Assembly: GCA_021325515.1 (NCBI GenBank)
Contig: JAJPHC010000030.1
Location: 221,049 to 285,048, forward strand
Direction of reading: 5' to 3'
Source: Acidobacteriota bacterium
GTDB lineage: Bacteria > Acidobacteriota > Thermoanaerobaculia > Gp7-AA8
Length of the DNA: 64,000 nt
The notes under the pieces are model-generated. The model saw only the letters and a program-made list of their open reading frames with translations. It had not been told where the DNA came from and ran no database searches. Position numbers and translations under genes: made by a program. Shown in pieces: positions 10,143 to 19,118 of the stretch. The number at the start of each line of letters is the position of its first letter. Position 1 is the first letter of the stretch.

Positions 10143-10333
10143 TTAAAAGCGAAATTCAAAAAGCAGAAGGCAGAACGCAGAACGCAGAATTGAGAATTCA
10201 GAATTGATGTGGCGCTTCGCGCGTCGCTCTTCCTGAATTCTTCATTCTGCGTTCTGCGTTCTGCGTTCTGCATTTCGCTTTTGACTCTCGTTGAAGAAGA
10301 CACGAAAAGCGAAATTCAGAATTCTTGAATTTC
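10143..10333. repeat. Heptad inverted-repeat element (GCAGAAC type)
   Basis: The left arm (10143-10206) contains AAAAGCGAAATTC and the 7-bp unit GCAGAAC repeated. The right arm (10229-10284) is its reverse complement, with GTTCTGC repeated and ending CATTTCGCTTTT. The two arms could pair over about 45 bp. The centre holds GTGGCGCTTCGCGCGTCGC (10209-10227), itself a small GC palindrome. A further AAAAGCGAAATTC copy follows at about 10304. No open frame worth calling lies here. It fills the space between the DUF11 gene and the kinase gene. Confidence 0.75.
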
Positions 10334-10394
10334 CTCGCGCTCCGTCACCGCTGCCAGCTCCGCACGAACTGAAGCTGCGACAATAGTCGCCGGA

Positions 10395-12952
10395 ATGCAT
10401 CTCCATCCCGGCGACAAACTCGGCCGATATGAGATCGTCTCATTCATCGGCGCGGGCGGCATGGGTCAGGTCTATCGCGCGCGCGATGCGCAGCTCGCGC
10501 GCGAAGTCGCCGTCAAGCTCCTGCCCACCGCATCCGCCGGCAACCCTCAGATCGTCACGCGATTCCAGCAGGAGGCGCGCGCCCTCGGCCTCCTCAATCA
10601 TCCGAACCTCGTCACCGTGTACGACTTCGGCACGTCCGGCGATTCGTTCTACATCGTGCTGGAGCTGCTCGAAGGCGAGACGCTTCGCGAGCGCATCACG
10701 CGCGGCCCGCTCTCGCCGCGCCGCGCGATCCAGTACGCCACCTCCATCGCGCGCGGCATGGCCGCCGCGCACGATCGCGGAATCGTCCATCGCGATCTGA
10801 AGCCGGAGAACGTCTTTCTGACGAAGAGCGGCGGGCTGAAGATCCTCGACTTCGGTCTGGCGAAGATGAATCCCGCGTTCGATCTCTTCGCCGCCGACGA
10901 CGACTCCCCGACGCTCGTCGGCGTCTCGCAGCCGGGGATGGTCATCGGCACCGTCGGCTACATCGCGCCGGAGCAGTTGCGCGGCGAAGCCGTCGATCAT
11001 CGCGCCGACATCTTCGCCTTCGGCGGCATCCTCTTCGAGATGCTGACGGGCAAGCGCGCCTTCAAGGGTCCGACAGCCGTCGCGACGATGAGCGCGATTC
11101 TCAACGACGATCCCGCCAGCCTGCAGGACCTCGGTTCCGCGGCCATCCCCGGACTCGATCTGATCGTCGCGCGGTGTCTGGAGAAGGATCCGGAGAATCG
11201 CTTTCAGAGTGCGCACGATCTCGCCCTCGCGCTGGAGGCGCTGGGCAGTTCGACCGACAGCCTCGCGATTCCCTTCGCTGCGAGACTGCGAGGCAGCGCG
11301 CGACGATTCAAACGGTACGCGCTCACAGCGGCCGCGGCGCTCGTTGCCGCTGCCATCGGTGCCTTCCTCTGGACGCGCCTCCAGCCGCATCCCCAGCCGC
11401 GCTATCGCCAGCTCACCTTCCGCCGCGGCGACATCTCCGCCGCGCGCTTCACTCCCGACGGCGGCATCGCCTACTCCGCCGCATGGGAGGGCGGCCATAT
11501 TCGATCTACACCTCGCGCCTGGACTCCATCGAGTCGCGCGATCTCGAGCTCCGCAGCAATGAACTGTTAGGCGTCAGCCGCACCGGCGCACTCGCCCTCA
11601 TCGTGAAGGAAACGGAGGTCGGGGGAACGCTCGCGGTGGCCTCGCTGTCGGGTGGCGCACCGCGCGAAGTGGCGGACGATGTCGTCGCGGCCGACTGGTC
11701 GCCCGACGGCAAAACGCTGGCACTCGCGCGGCGCACGAGCAGCGGCGAATATCAGATCGAGTATCCGCCGGGAAAGATCCTCTACTCCGGCCCGACGCGC
11801 ATCCGCGATCTGCGTGTCTCGCCCGACGGAACGATGCTGGCCTTCCGCCTCCGCGAGGCGCGGCTCGGCAAGGCCTTCGCGGTGGCCATCCTCGACTCTA
11901 ACCATCGGCTGCACAAGCTCGGCGACTGGAACAACGCCAAGGGGCTGGTCTGGACGCCCGATGGCGCGAAGGTCCTCTTCGCCTCGAACGAGAATGGCTC
12001 GACGGCCTTGCGCAGCGTGACGCCATCCGGCCGCGTGGAAGTCATCGGACGCTTCGACGGCTTCGTCAAACTTCACGACATCGCGCCGAACGGCGAGCTG
12101 CTGATGACGCGCGATGACTATCGCGAAGGCATCATGGCCCGCGCTCCCGGAGCCGATCATGAGCGCGATCTCTCCTGGTTCGACGGCTCCGGAGCCTCCG
12201 ACATCTCACCCGATGGAACGCTTCTCCTGATGAGCGAGTTCGGCGAAGCCGGCGGCGCGAAGTACTCCGCCTACGTCCGTCCGATGAACGGCGATCCCGC
12301 CGTGCGCCTCGGCGACGGCTACGGCGTCGCGCTCTCTCCCGATCTCACTTCCGCGCTGGTCATCGTTCCCGGCACCACACCACACCTCGCGATCGTCCCG
12401 CTGGGCGCAGGCGAAACCCGCACCGTTCCCCGCGGCAACATCGAAGACTACGAGTTCGCCTCCTGGCTTCCCGACGGACACACGATCGTCTTCACCGGAC
12501 GCACCGCGAACACGCCGATGCGCGTCTACCTGCAGGACACGCGCGGCGGCGTCCCCGTCGCGATCGGCCCGCCCGACGTCCGCCTCGCGCAATCCTCGCG
12601 GCCCGTCTCGCCTGACGGAAAACGGCTCGTCGTCCGGCGCGACGACGGCGCGATCCTCATCGTCTCCACCGATGGAAGCGGCACACCCCACGTGCTGCCG
12701 ATCGACAAGCGCTATCGCCCGATCACGTGGTCGCCCGATGGCCGCGAGCTCTTCGTCTACGGCGAGGCGGAGATTCCGGCGAAGATCTATCGCGTGAATG
12801 TCGAGAACGGAACACTGACGTTCGTTCGCGATCTGATGCCGGCCGACGCCGCAGGTGTGTATCGCCTGCTCGACGTCGTCATCACACCCGACGGAAGAGC
12901 CTACGCCTACGGCGTTCTGCGCAATCTCTCGACTCTCTTCCTCCGCCAGTAG
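10395..12952 (+). pseudogene. Receptor Ser/Thr protein kinase with TolB/PD40 propeller, broken by a 1-nt frameshift
   Basis: The first frame (10395-11570) encodes a Hanks-type kinase: GxGxxG loop GAGGMG at residues 19-24, catalytic VAVK Lys41, HRDLKPEN near 134, DFGLAK near 152 and YIAPEQL in the activation segment. A membrane span (YALTAAAALVAAAIGAFLW) sits near residue 320. The propeller part continues in another frame to 12952, with repeated SPDG-type blades. The frames join near 11486-11500: reading GGGCGGCC as GGGCCGGCC restores WEGRPYSIYT, so one base appears to be missing. The downstream half shows no decay, so it may be a recent mutation or a sequence error. If real, the product keeps the kinase and loses the sensor. 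It is followed 12 bp later by a secreted protein gene. Confidence 0.8.
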
Positions 12953-12964
12953 CACACTAAGGGG

Positions 12965-14449
12965 ATGCCGGTCATCACGAGTGCCGCTTCGTGGATGTTC
13001 CTCGCTCTCGCCACGCCCGCGCGCCGCCGCCCGTCGCCGCAACCGTGGCAACCGAATTTCACTGTGGCGAAGATCGGCCCCATCACCGTTGCTGCGAAAA
13101 CGTTCCATGCATCAGGACGAGTGAGCGCGCAGTGGAACAGCGCAGCATCGGCCGATCATTACGAAGTGACTGCGACGAAGGCGAACGGCGGCGTTCCCAT
13201 CGTCTACAAGATGAACCAGAGCGGAACGCTGACGGGCCTTGCGTCATCGACCGAATATCGCTTCGCGATCAAGGCATGCCTCGACGCCGCGTGCTCCTCT
13301 TCGATCGACGGCGGAACAGCGTCCGCGACGACGGACGAGGAGTATTGGCAGATCCGGGGAACCGGAAGCACGTTCGCGACCGCGGACAGGATCGTGTCCG
13401 ACGGAAACACCAAACCCTGGGTTGTGCGCTGGGGTGCGGATGCAGGCTCGAGCCTCGCGAACCGCGCGCAGCTCTACTACGACCCGATCCCTTCTTCGGA
13501 GAAGGGCATCAAGATCGGGACGAACAGCAACGCGATCACCTCGGCGGATTCGGTCGCGTCATGGACGCCGCTCTCCGGCTACGGATTTCATCGCAATGAT
13601 GGAAATGGAAAAGCCGGCACAGGCCCTCTGACGTTTCAGGTCATCCCGCTCAGCGCCCGAACCGGCGGTGCGGCACTTCTGATCTACGAAGCGACGGATG
13701 CGGATGGTCACGGAAGGATCTACTCAATCAAGAGCCGCGACGGCTGGCTCGGACGCGATTTCAACAAGAGTGCAAGCACGATCTGTGCAGACACCGACCT
13801 CGTCGCCGGCGGCAACTGCGAAGCGAAGCTCGAGATCGGCATCGCGAGCGACGGCAATCCGCACGTGAACGAGGCGCGCCAGTTCAAGGTGGGACTGCCG
13901 CTGCTCGATCAGTGGACGTGGGACGGCGACTCCGGCACTTTCATGGTCGTCACACTGCACTTCGGCAACGACACTGCCTGCAGCACGAGCTTCTTCAACA
14001 TGGGTTCCGCGTTCTATGGGAACAGCAAGTGGACTCTCGAATACGGCAGCAACGGCTGTCCGAAAGTGATCCCCGGAGTCCAGGCACCGATGCCGGTGCA
14101 CCTCGGTGCTCTTCGCTACAAGCTCTATTTCAATCACAACACGAATGCGAGCGGCTCCGCCGATCAGTTCAAGCCGATGAAGCTGCTCTACGCCGACGGC
14201 GCCGGAGGTCTGAGCCCGGCGCTCGTGGAATTCGCGGACTGGGAAGACATCTCGCAGGCTCGCCGCGTCAACATATTCTGGCCCACGGGCGTGCTCCTCA
14301 CCGATCAGGAGAAGAGCATGTTCGACGACTATCAGGTGTGGATGCCGGCCGGCGATCCTCAACTGCAGGTGATGTACTCGAACATGAGCTGTCCGAACAA
14401 CGCGTGCGGCCCGCCGTTCATCGGGATGGCTGTGCTGTTGAATCCGTGA
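12965..14449 (+). CDS. Secreted protein with fibronectin type III-like domain
   Basis: 494 residues. The N-terminus (MPVITSAASWMFLALATPA) looks like a short signal peptide; the exact start is uncertain. Residues about 40-125 read as a fibronectin III-like domain: VSAQWNSAASADHYEV...STEYRFAIKAC. The remainder is a beta-rich, Trp- and Gly-rich domain without a family I recognise, with several Cys (ICADTDLVAGGNC, CSTSFFNM, CPNNACGPP) that could form disulfides outside the cytoplasm. It starts 12 bp after the kinase gene, so the two may be co-transcribed. Its 3' end overlaps the convergent Sco gene by 32 bp. Function unknown. Confidence 0.7.
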   Translation: MPVITSAASWMFLALATPARRRPSPQPWQPNFTVAKIGPITVAAKTFHASGRVSAQWNSAASADHYEVTATKANGGVPIVYKMNQSGTLTGLASSTEYRFAIKACLDAACSSSIDGGTASATTDEEYWQIRGTGSTFATADRIVSDGNTKPWVVRWGADAGSSLANRAQLYYDPIPSSEKGIKIGTNSNAITSADSVASWTPLSGYGFHRNDGNGKAGTGPLTFQVIPLSARTGGAALLIYEATDADGHGRIYSIKSRDGWLGRDFNKSASTICADTDLVAGGNCEAKLEIGIASDGNPHVNEARQFKVGLPLLDQWTWDGDSGTFMVVTLHFGNDTACSTSFFNMGSAFYGNSKWTLEYGSNGCPKVIPGVQAPMPVHLGALRYKLYFNHNTNASGSADQFKPMKLLYADGAGGLSPALVEFADWEDISQARRVNIFWPTGVLLTDQEKSMFDDYQVWMPAGDPQLQVMYSNMSCPNNACGPPFIGMAVLLNP

Positions 14450-15029
14450 GCGGCTTCGTTCGCTCGCCGAGGAGAGTGACGAGATACACCATCGCCATGA
14501 GGGCGATGAACAGCAGTACGGCGATGATGATCCCTGCGTAGCGGCCGAGCCAGTCGGTGCGGCCGCGTGCGATCGCGAGCGCCTCGTCGATCTGCTTGCC
14601 CGAGTATTCGGTGCCGAGAAGATATTTCACGGGCCGCAGACTGGCGTCGAGGACGATGATCTGATTCGGGTGTGCGAACAGTCCGTTCGCATCCGCGTAA
14701 CGATAGCCGAGGGGATCGAGAAACTCGTGCGGATTCCGGGACGAGACGAGGGTCCACGAAAGAGGCAGCGCATGCCGCTCGCGAAAACGGCGCAGATCGG
14801 CCGGTGTGTCGCGCGGGTCCATGGAGAAGAGGATGACGCGATACGACGAGGGTGACGCCGCCGACTCCGCGACTCCGCGCTTCAGCCCATTCGCAATCAG
14901 AGGACAGGCCAGCGGACACCGGCAGTAAATCGGCGCGACGATCACCGGAGCCCCGCGGAACTCGTCCGTCGAGCGAACGCGGTTGGTGTCGTCGGTGGTT
15001 AGGATGGCGAGGAGAATGAGAGTGAGCAT
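14418..15029 (-). CDS. Sco1/SenC/PrrC-family copper chaperone for cytochrome oxidase
   Basis: 203 residues. It carries the Sco copper motif as YCRCPLACP (CxxxCP, about residues 35-43) and the distal conserved His in NGLFAHPNQIIVLD, within a thioredoxin-like fold (VILFSMDPRDTPADL). Sco proteins deliver copper to the CuA centre of oxidase subunit II. The family is normally anchored by an N-terminal helix; here the start is a short hydrophobic leader (MLTLILLAILTT) and a strong membrane span lies near the C-terminus (AGIIIAVLLFIALMAMVYLVTLL). It is downstream of subunit I in the same direction, separated by a 9-bp repeat hairpin, which supports a role in assembling this oxidase. Confidence 0.88.
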   Translation of the reverse strand: MLTLILLAILTTDDTNRVRSTDEFRGAPVIVAPIYCRCPLACPLIANGLKRGVAESAASPSSYRVILFSMDPRDTPADLRRFRERHALPLSWTLVSSRNPHEFLDPLGYRYADANGLFAHPNQIIVLDASLRPVKYLLGTEYSGKQIDEALAIARGRTDWLGRYAGIIIAVLLFIALMAMVYLVTLLGERTKPLTDSTAQPSR

Positions 15030-15044
15030 GATTGCTAGTGGAAA

Positions 15045-15186
15045 GGATGGGACGGATGGGACGGATGGGACGGATGGGACCGATGGGACGGATGGGACCG
15101 ATGGGACGGATGGGACGGATGGGACTCCGATGCGGTTCTACCCATCCGTCCTATCCGTCCCATCCGTCCCATAGTCCCATCCCATT
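15045..15186. repeat. 9-bp minisatellite forming an inverted repeat between ctaD and sco
   Basis: The left arm (15045-15125) is about nine copies of GATGGGACG or GATGGGACC. After a 15-bp loop, the right arm (15141-15186) carries the complementary CCCATCCGTC pattern. The arms could pair over about 40 bp. It fills most of the 160-bp gap between subunit I and the Sco gene. It may act as a terminator or attenuator, or be a passive mobile repeat. Related arrays lie at 17778-18031 and 31876-31930. Confidence 0.8.
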
Positions 15187-15189
15187 CAT

Positions 15190-16863
15190 CTATTCAGCCA
15201 CCGGGCTCCCGGGCAAATACCTCGGTGCGCCTTCGTAGTTCGCCTTCGCCAGTTCGTAGAACGGCGCGGTGTACGCGAGGATCAGGAGAATCACGGCCGC
15301 GATGATCCAGGGGCGGAAGCTCTGCACGGCCGGAACGCGTTCGTCGTGCAGCGGCTCGCTCACCGGAAGGTCGAGTGCTGCTTCGCGCGTCTTGCTGCTG
15401 AGCAGCGTCGTGAAGAAGACGATGAAGTAGAGCGCCATCGCCGTGAACATGATCACGCCGCCGATCGTCCCGACGAGCTTCGCCACTTTCCACGCCGGCT
15501 GATACAGCGGTGATGCGGGGTTCGTGTACGACAGCCCCATGTTGGTGCGGCGCGGCTCGCCGGCGATGCCTCCGATGAAGAGTCCCGTCGAGAACACCAT
15601 GATGCCCAGCGTCCAGAGATACGGCACCCAGGCATTGAGTCCCTTGAACCGGATGTCGCGCCCGGTTAGACAGGAGATCAGCAGGAGACTCCCGCCGATG
15701 AATGCGAGAAACACCGGCCCGGCCACCGTCTGATGAAAGTGCGCCGGCATCCACGCCGTGTTGTGCACGACGTTGTCGAGGTTGTAGGAAGCGTTGATGA
15801 TCCCTGTGATGCCGCCGAAGATGAAGATGAAGAGACCGCAGAAGAGATAGCCGAACATCCAGCGCTCGCGATCGAGCCACGGCAGCTTCTTCCACCAGCC
15901 GAACAGTCCCTCGCCTCCCTGCTTCCGCGCGCCGTACTCCATCGATGCCGCGAGCGTGAACGCCGTGACGAGACTCGGAATCGCCACGAGCAGCGTGAAG
16001 AACGCATGCACCGACTTCCAGGTCGTGCTGATCGCGGGCTCCGTCTATTGATGATGGATCCCGATCGGCGCGGAGAAGGCGACGAGCCAGAGGAACGTGA
16101 ATCGTCCCGCGAAATCGGAGTAGAGCTTTCCGCCGGCGAGCTTCGGCAGCATCGTGTAATACATCACGTACGCCGGCAGCAGCCAGAAGTAGACGAGCGG
16201 GTGGCCGAAGAACCAGAAGAGCATGCGCGCCAGCGGCACGTTCACGGTCTTCGTGATGCCGAGGGACCAGGGGATCAGCAGGAAGATGATCTCCACCGCG
16301 ACCGGCAGCGTGGCGATGAACCAGACGATGAACGTGGCGAAGATGCCGGTAATCGCCAGCGGCGTCTTTTCGCCGGGATGTTCGCGCTTCCACGCGCGAT
16401 AGGTCGGAATCCAGCAGAAGAACGCGACCCACGACCCAACCACGAGCAGCACCAGTCCGATGTAGAACGCCGGATGCGCCTTGAGCGGCGGATAGAACGT
16501 GTAGAGCACGCTCGCATGTCCGGTGAGCATCGGCACGGCGGCCATCAGCGTCCCGATCACCATCAGCCACATCGACGCCGAGGCGCCGCCATGGATCAGC
16601 GGCTTGCCGGTGTAGAAGCGCATGATCGCGTGTCCGAACGCGACGGCGAAGAACGTCGTGAAGACGACGGCGTTGATCGCACCATGCAGCGTCAGCCCCT
16701 GGTAGTACTCGATGCCGAGGAAGGAGCGGGAGCGGATGACGCCGGCGCGATAGAGCACCTGCAGCAGTCCTGTCGCGATGCCGAGGATGAGGAGGACCAT
16801 CGGAAAGGCGATCTCGGTGAGGATGATCGTGCGGAGGCCGGGCTCGATCTCGGTGCGCGTCAT
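15190..16863 (-). pseudogene. Cytochrome c oxidase subunit I (ba3-like, B family) interrupted by an in-frame TAG
   Basis: Reading through one TAG (16045-16047) gives 557 codons, close to the ~560 of Thermus ba3 subunit I. The start at 16863 overlaps the subunit II stop (ATGA). The N-terminal part has LTLHGAINAVVFTTFF, the first heme His region, and GHPLVYFWLLPAYVM, the CuB/cross-linked Tyr region. It ends GIHHQ, the CuB-ligand His pair. The stop falls on the next residue, where Tyr or Phe is usual, and the frame resumes TEPAISTTWK. The C-terminal part has NTAWMPAHFHQTVAG with the HxH heme ligands. Beyond the stop there is no decay over 285 codons. The cause may be a point mutation (TAC or TAT to TAG), a sequence error or readthrough. 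If truncated as read, the protein lacks the heme ligands and cannot work. Confidence 0.88.
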
Positions 16864-17606
16864 TTCAGGGTCTCCAGATACTCGACGATCGTGTGCAGGT
16901 CGTTCGGCGGAATTTCCATCGCAGGCATCACCGGGTCGAAGCCTTTGACGATCTGCGAGTCCGGCTTCTCGATCGACTGCTTGAGATAGTCGTCCGTCGC
17001 GGTGACCGTCTTGCCGTCGGCGAGCGTCCGCTTGCTGCCGTAGAGACCCTTGAACGTCGGGCCGGGCGACGGCGTGCCGTCGAGCGAATGGCAGGCCGTA
17101 CAGCCGTATTTGTCGAGCAGATCCCTCCCCGACGCTGCTGCAACGGCTGGTTGGGGCGGCGGCTCCGGCGGCTTGTCGGTGACGTGAATGCGTCCCGCCA
17201 TGTTGTGATGCTGCACGCCGCAGTACTCGTTGCAGACGACGAGGTAGTCGCCCGCCTTGTCGAACTTCACGCGCGCGTAGTTGACGGCGCCCGGCACGGC
17301 CATCAGATTCACGTTCGTGCCGATGATCTGCATCCCGTGCGTGACGTCGGCAGTGCTCAGATAGATGTCGACGGTCGAACCGGGAACGACATTCAGATCG
17401 GCAGGCTCGAACTTCCACATCCGCGCCACGTAGTGCACCTCGTAGCGCTTCGGCCCCTGCTCGATGACCTTCGCATCCTTGAAGGGGCGCACGTCGTTGA
17501 GGCAATTCGGCACATCGATGCCGAAGACGCGGACGGAAAGAGCGATCACGCCGGCGATCGCAAGGACGAAGATGGTCGCAGCCGCGATGATTCGTTTCTC
17601 GAGCAT
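16860..17606 (-). CDS. Cytochrome c oxidase subunit II with CuA site fused to cytochrome c
   Basis: 248 residues. A single N-terminal membrane span (IIAAATIFVLAIAGVIAL) is followed by a cupredoxin domain with the CuA ligands: His in DVTHGMQ, the CNEYC pair, then GVQHHNM. A C-terminal cytochrome c domain has heme-binding CTACH and a probable distal Met in PVMPAMEIPP. It takes electrons from a donor cytochrome and passes them via CuA to subunit I in the membrane. ATG at 17606 is chosen because the upstream extension lacks sense and would overlap the small subunit gene, which ends 2 bp upstream. Its stop overlaps the subunit I start. Confidence 0.92.
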   Translation of the reverse strand: MLEKRIIAAATIFVLAIAGVIALSVRVFGIDVPNCLNDVRPFKDAKVIEQGPKRYEVHYVARMWKFEPADLNVVPGSTVDIYLSTADVTHGMQIIGTNVNLMAVPGAVNYARVKFDKAGDYLVVCNEYCGVQHHNMAGRIHVTDKPPEPPPQPAVAAASGRDLLDKYGCTACHSLDGTPSPGPTFKGLYGSKRTLADGKTVTATDDYLKQSIEKPDSQIVKGFDPVMPAMEIPPNDLHTIVEYLETLK

Positions 17607-17608
17607 CG

Positions 17609-17722
17609 CTAGCCCCGCGCCACCATGATGCCCATGATCAATCCCCAGAGCGCGACGTAGAACAGCATCATCGCGACGAAAAAAGCAATCGCACCACGAG
17701 GAACGAAATCTTCGTCTTCCAT
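17609..17722 (-). CDS. Small single-span oxidase subunit (subunit IIa-like)
   Basis: Only 37 residues: a charged start MEDEDFVPRGAIA and then one membrane helix ending GLIMGIMVARG. It sits 2 bp upstream of the subunit II start in the same direction. Thermus ba3 oxidase has a 34-residue single-helix subunit IIa that replaces the missing helix of subunit II; size, topology and position match. There is no strong Shine-Dalgarno (upstream is TTTTCTTCCTTTT). Assignment rests on context and size because so short a peptide carries little family signal. Confidence 0.72.
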   Translation of the reverse strand: MEDEDFVPRGAIAFFVAMMLFYVALWGLIMGIMVARG

Positions 17723-17777
17723 AAAAGGAAGAAAACATGGGGGCGAAAGGGTGCAGGGTGTTCGTTGTCACATGGCG

Positions 17778-18031
17778 GTGTGATGGGATGGGACTATGGG
17801 ACGGATGGGACCTATAGGACCTATAGGGAGTTACCGTCTAACCTCGGTTCCGCCCACAGGGTCCCATTGGTCCCATAGGTGTCCCATTAGTCCCCCATAG
17901 TTACCGTCTAACCTCGGTTCCGCCCATAGGTCCCATAGGTCCCATAGGTCCCATTAGTCCATAGTTACCGTCTAACCTCGGTCCGCCCATAGGTCCCATC
18001 CGTCCCATCCGTCCCATCCCAACCATCACAC
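17778..18031. repeat. Repeat element between the divergent oxidase and benzoyl-CoA operons
   Basis: The element is bounded by inverted ends: GTGTGATGG then GATGGGAC on the left (from 17778), and GTCCCATCC then CCATCACAC on the right (to about 18031). Inside, 9-bp units (GGGACGGAT, GGTCCCATA) alternate with three copies of a 27-28-bp block starting AGTTACCGTCTAACCTCGG at 17829, 17899 and 17963 (the third lacks one T). Spacings are 70 and 64 bp. It covers most of the only region where promoters for both operons can lie (17723-18086). The block could be an operator repeat or merely part of a MITE-like element. Confidence 0.75.
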
Positions 18032-18086
18032 TCCCCGGTGACCGCTCACACCGCCCTTCGTGCGACGCTTCTTTACCGTTCGTTTC

Positions 18087-19118
18087 ATGGCGGTCACAGT
18101 GGAAGCAATCGGTTACCGGCTGACACCGGATGGGTCTTTCATTCGCGGCGGGTTCCTGGTCGATCCCAAACCTGACGAAGTCGTCGTCGAAGTTGCGGGC
18201 TGCGGCCTGTGTCACACCGACATCGGGTTCGCGCGCGGCGGCGTCGCGACGCGGCATCCGCTCCCGCTGATTCTCGGCCACGAGATCTCCGGGCGCGTGA
18301 TCGATGCCGGTGCAAGCTCGGCGCAGTGGGTGGGCCGCGCCGTCATCGTTCCGGCGGTCATTCCCTGCGGCGACTGCGATGCGTGCCGCGCGCATCGCCC
18401 GACGATCTGCCGCCGGCAGTTCATGCCGGGCAACGATGGCGACGGCGGCTTCGCGTCACACGTCGTCGTGCCGGCACGCGGTCTCTGCCCCGTTCCTGAA
18501 ACATTGCCGGATGGCATCACGCTGCCGATGCTCTCCGTGCTCGCCGACGCGATCAGCACTCCATTCGAAGCGATCGATCGCGCCAACGTCGGCCCTGACG
18601 ACGTCGCGGTTTTCGTCGGCGTGGGAGGAGTCGGCGGCTTCGGCGTGCAGATCGCCGCGGCACTCGGCGCCTGCGTCGTCGCGATCGACGTCAGCGAGAT
18701 GAAGCTCGAGCTCGCGAGCCAGCATGGCGCATCGCTCACCTTGAATGCGCGCACTCTGACGCCGAAGGAAATCAAAGCGGGCATCCGCTCCGTCGCGCGC
18801 AAGGGGCTGAAGATTTTCGAGACGAGCGGCACGACGGCCGGCCAGCAGACCGCATTCCAACTGCTCGACTACGGCGCGTATCTCGCGATCGTCGGCTTCA
18901 CTCCCGACAAGGTCGAGCTGCGGCTCTCGAACCTCATGGCCTTCGACGCCACGGCGCGCGGTAACTGGGGCTGCGCGCCGGCGAAGTATCCCGCCGCCCT
19001 GAACCTCGTGCTCGAGGGAAAGATCGCCATCGCCCCGTACATCGAGCTCCACTCGCTCGACGAACTGCCTGCGCTCATCGACCAACACACGCCACTGCGT
19101 CCGGTACTGCTGCCATGA
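18087..19118 (+). CDS. had: 6-hydroxycyclohex-1-ene-1-carbonyl-CoA dehydrogenase
   Basis: 343 residues from ATG 18087; a GTG at 18060 is possible. It belongs to the zinc-type medium-chain alcohol dehydrogenases. Visible are catalytic-zinc GCGLCHTD and GHEISG, structural-zinc Cys in [15 protein letters not shown], and the Rossmann motif [13 protein letters not shown]. The stretches [20 protein letters not shown] and [20 protein letters not shown] are what I know from Had of the Thauera benzoyl-CoA pathway. It oxidises 6-hydroxycyclohex-1-ene-1-carbonyl-CoA to the 6-oxo compound with NAD+, in the cytoplasm. It is the first gene of a seven-gene operon and its stop overlaps the oah start (ATGA). 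No clear Shine-Dalgarno precedes it. Confidence 0.92.
   Translation: MAVTVEAIGYRLTPDGSFIRGGFLVDPKPDEVVVEVAGCGLCHTDIGFARGGVATRHPLPLILGHEISGRVIDAGASSAQWVGRAVIVPAVIPCGDCDACRAHRPTICRRQFMPGNDGDGGFASHVVVPARGLCPVPETLPDGITLPMLSVLADAISTPFEAIDRANVGPDDVAVFVGVGGVGGFGVQIAAALGACVVAIDVSEMKLELASQHGASLTLNARTLTPKEIKAGIRSVARKGLKIFETSGTTAGQQTAFQLLDYGAYLAIVGFTPDKVELRLSNLMAFDATARGNWGCAPAKYPAALNLVLEGKIAIAPYIELHSLDELPALIDQHTPLRPVLLP

Noticed and set aside
16045..16047. TAG in subunit I as pyrrolysine or programmed recoding
   Set aside because: No pyl genes or recoding signal are visible and the position normally holds Tyr or Phe; mutation or sequence error is simpler.
17829..17989. CRISPR-like pattern: three 27-28-bp repeats with spacers of about 36-42 bp
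   Set aside because: The spacers are not unique; they are made of the same 9-bp GGTCCCATA-type words, the repeat varies in length, and no cas gene is near.
17901..18395. 164-codon minus-strand frame with MGRMGPMG repeats
   Set aside because: It translates the 9-bp intergenic repeat and then runs antisense to had; a shadow.
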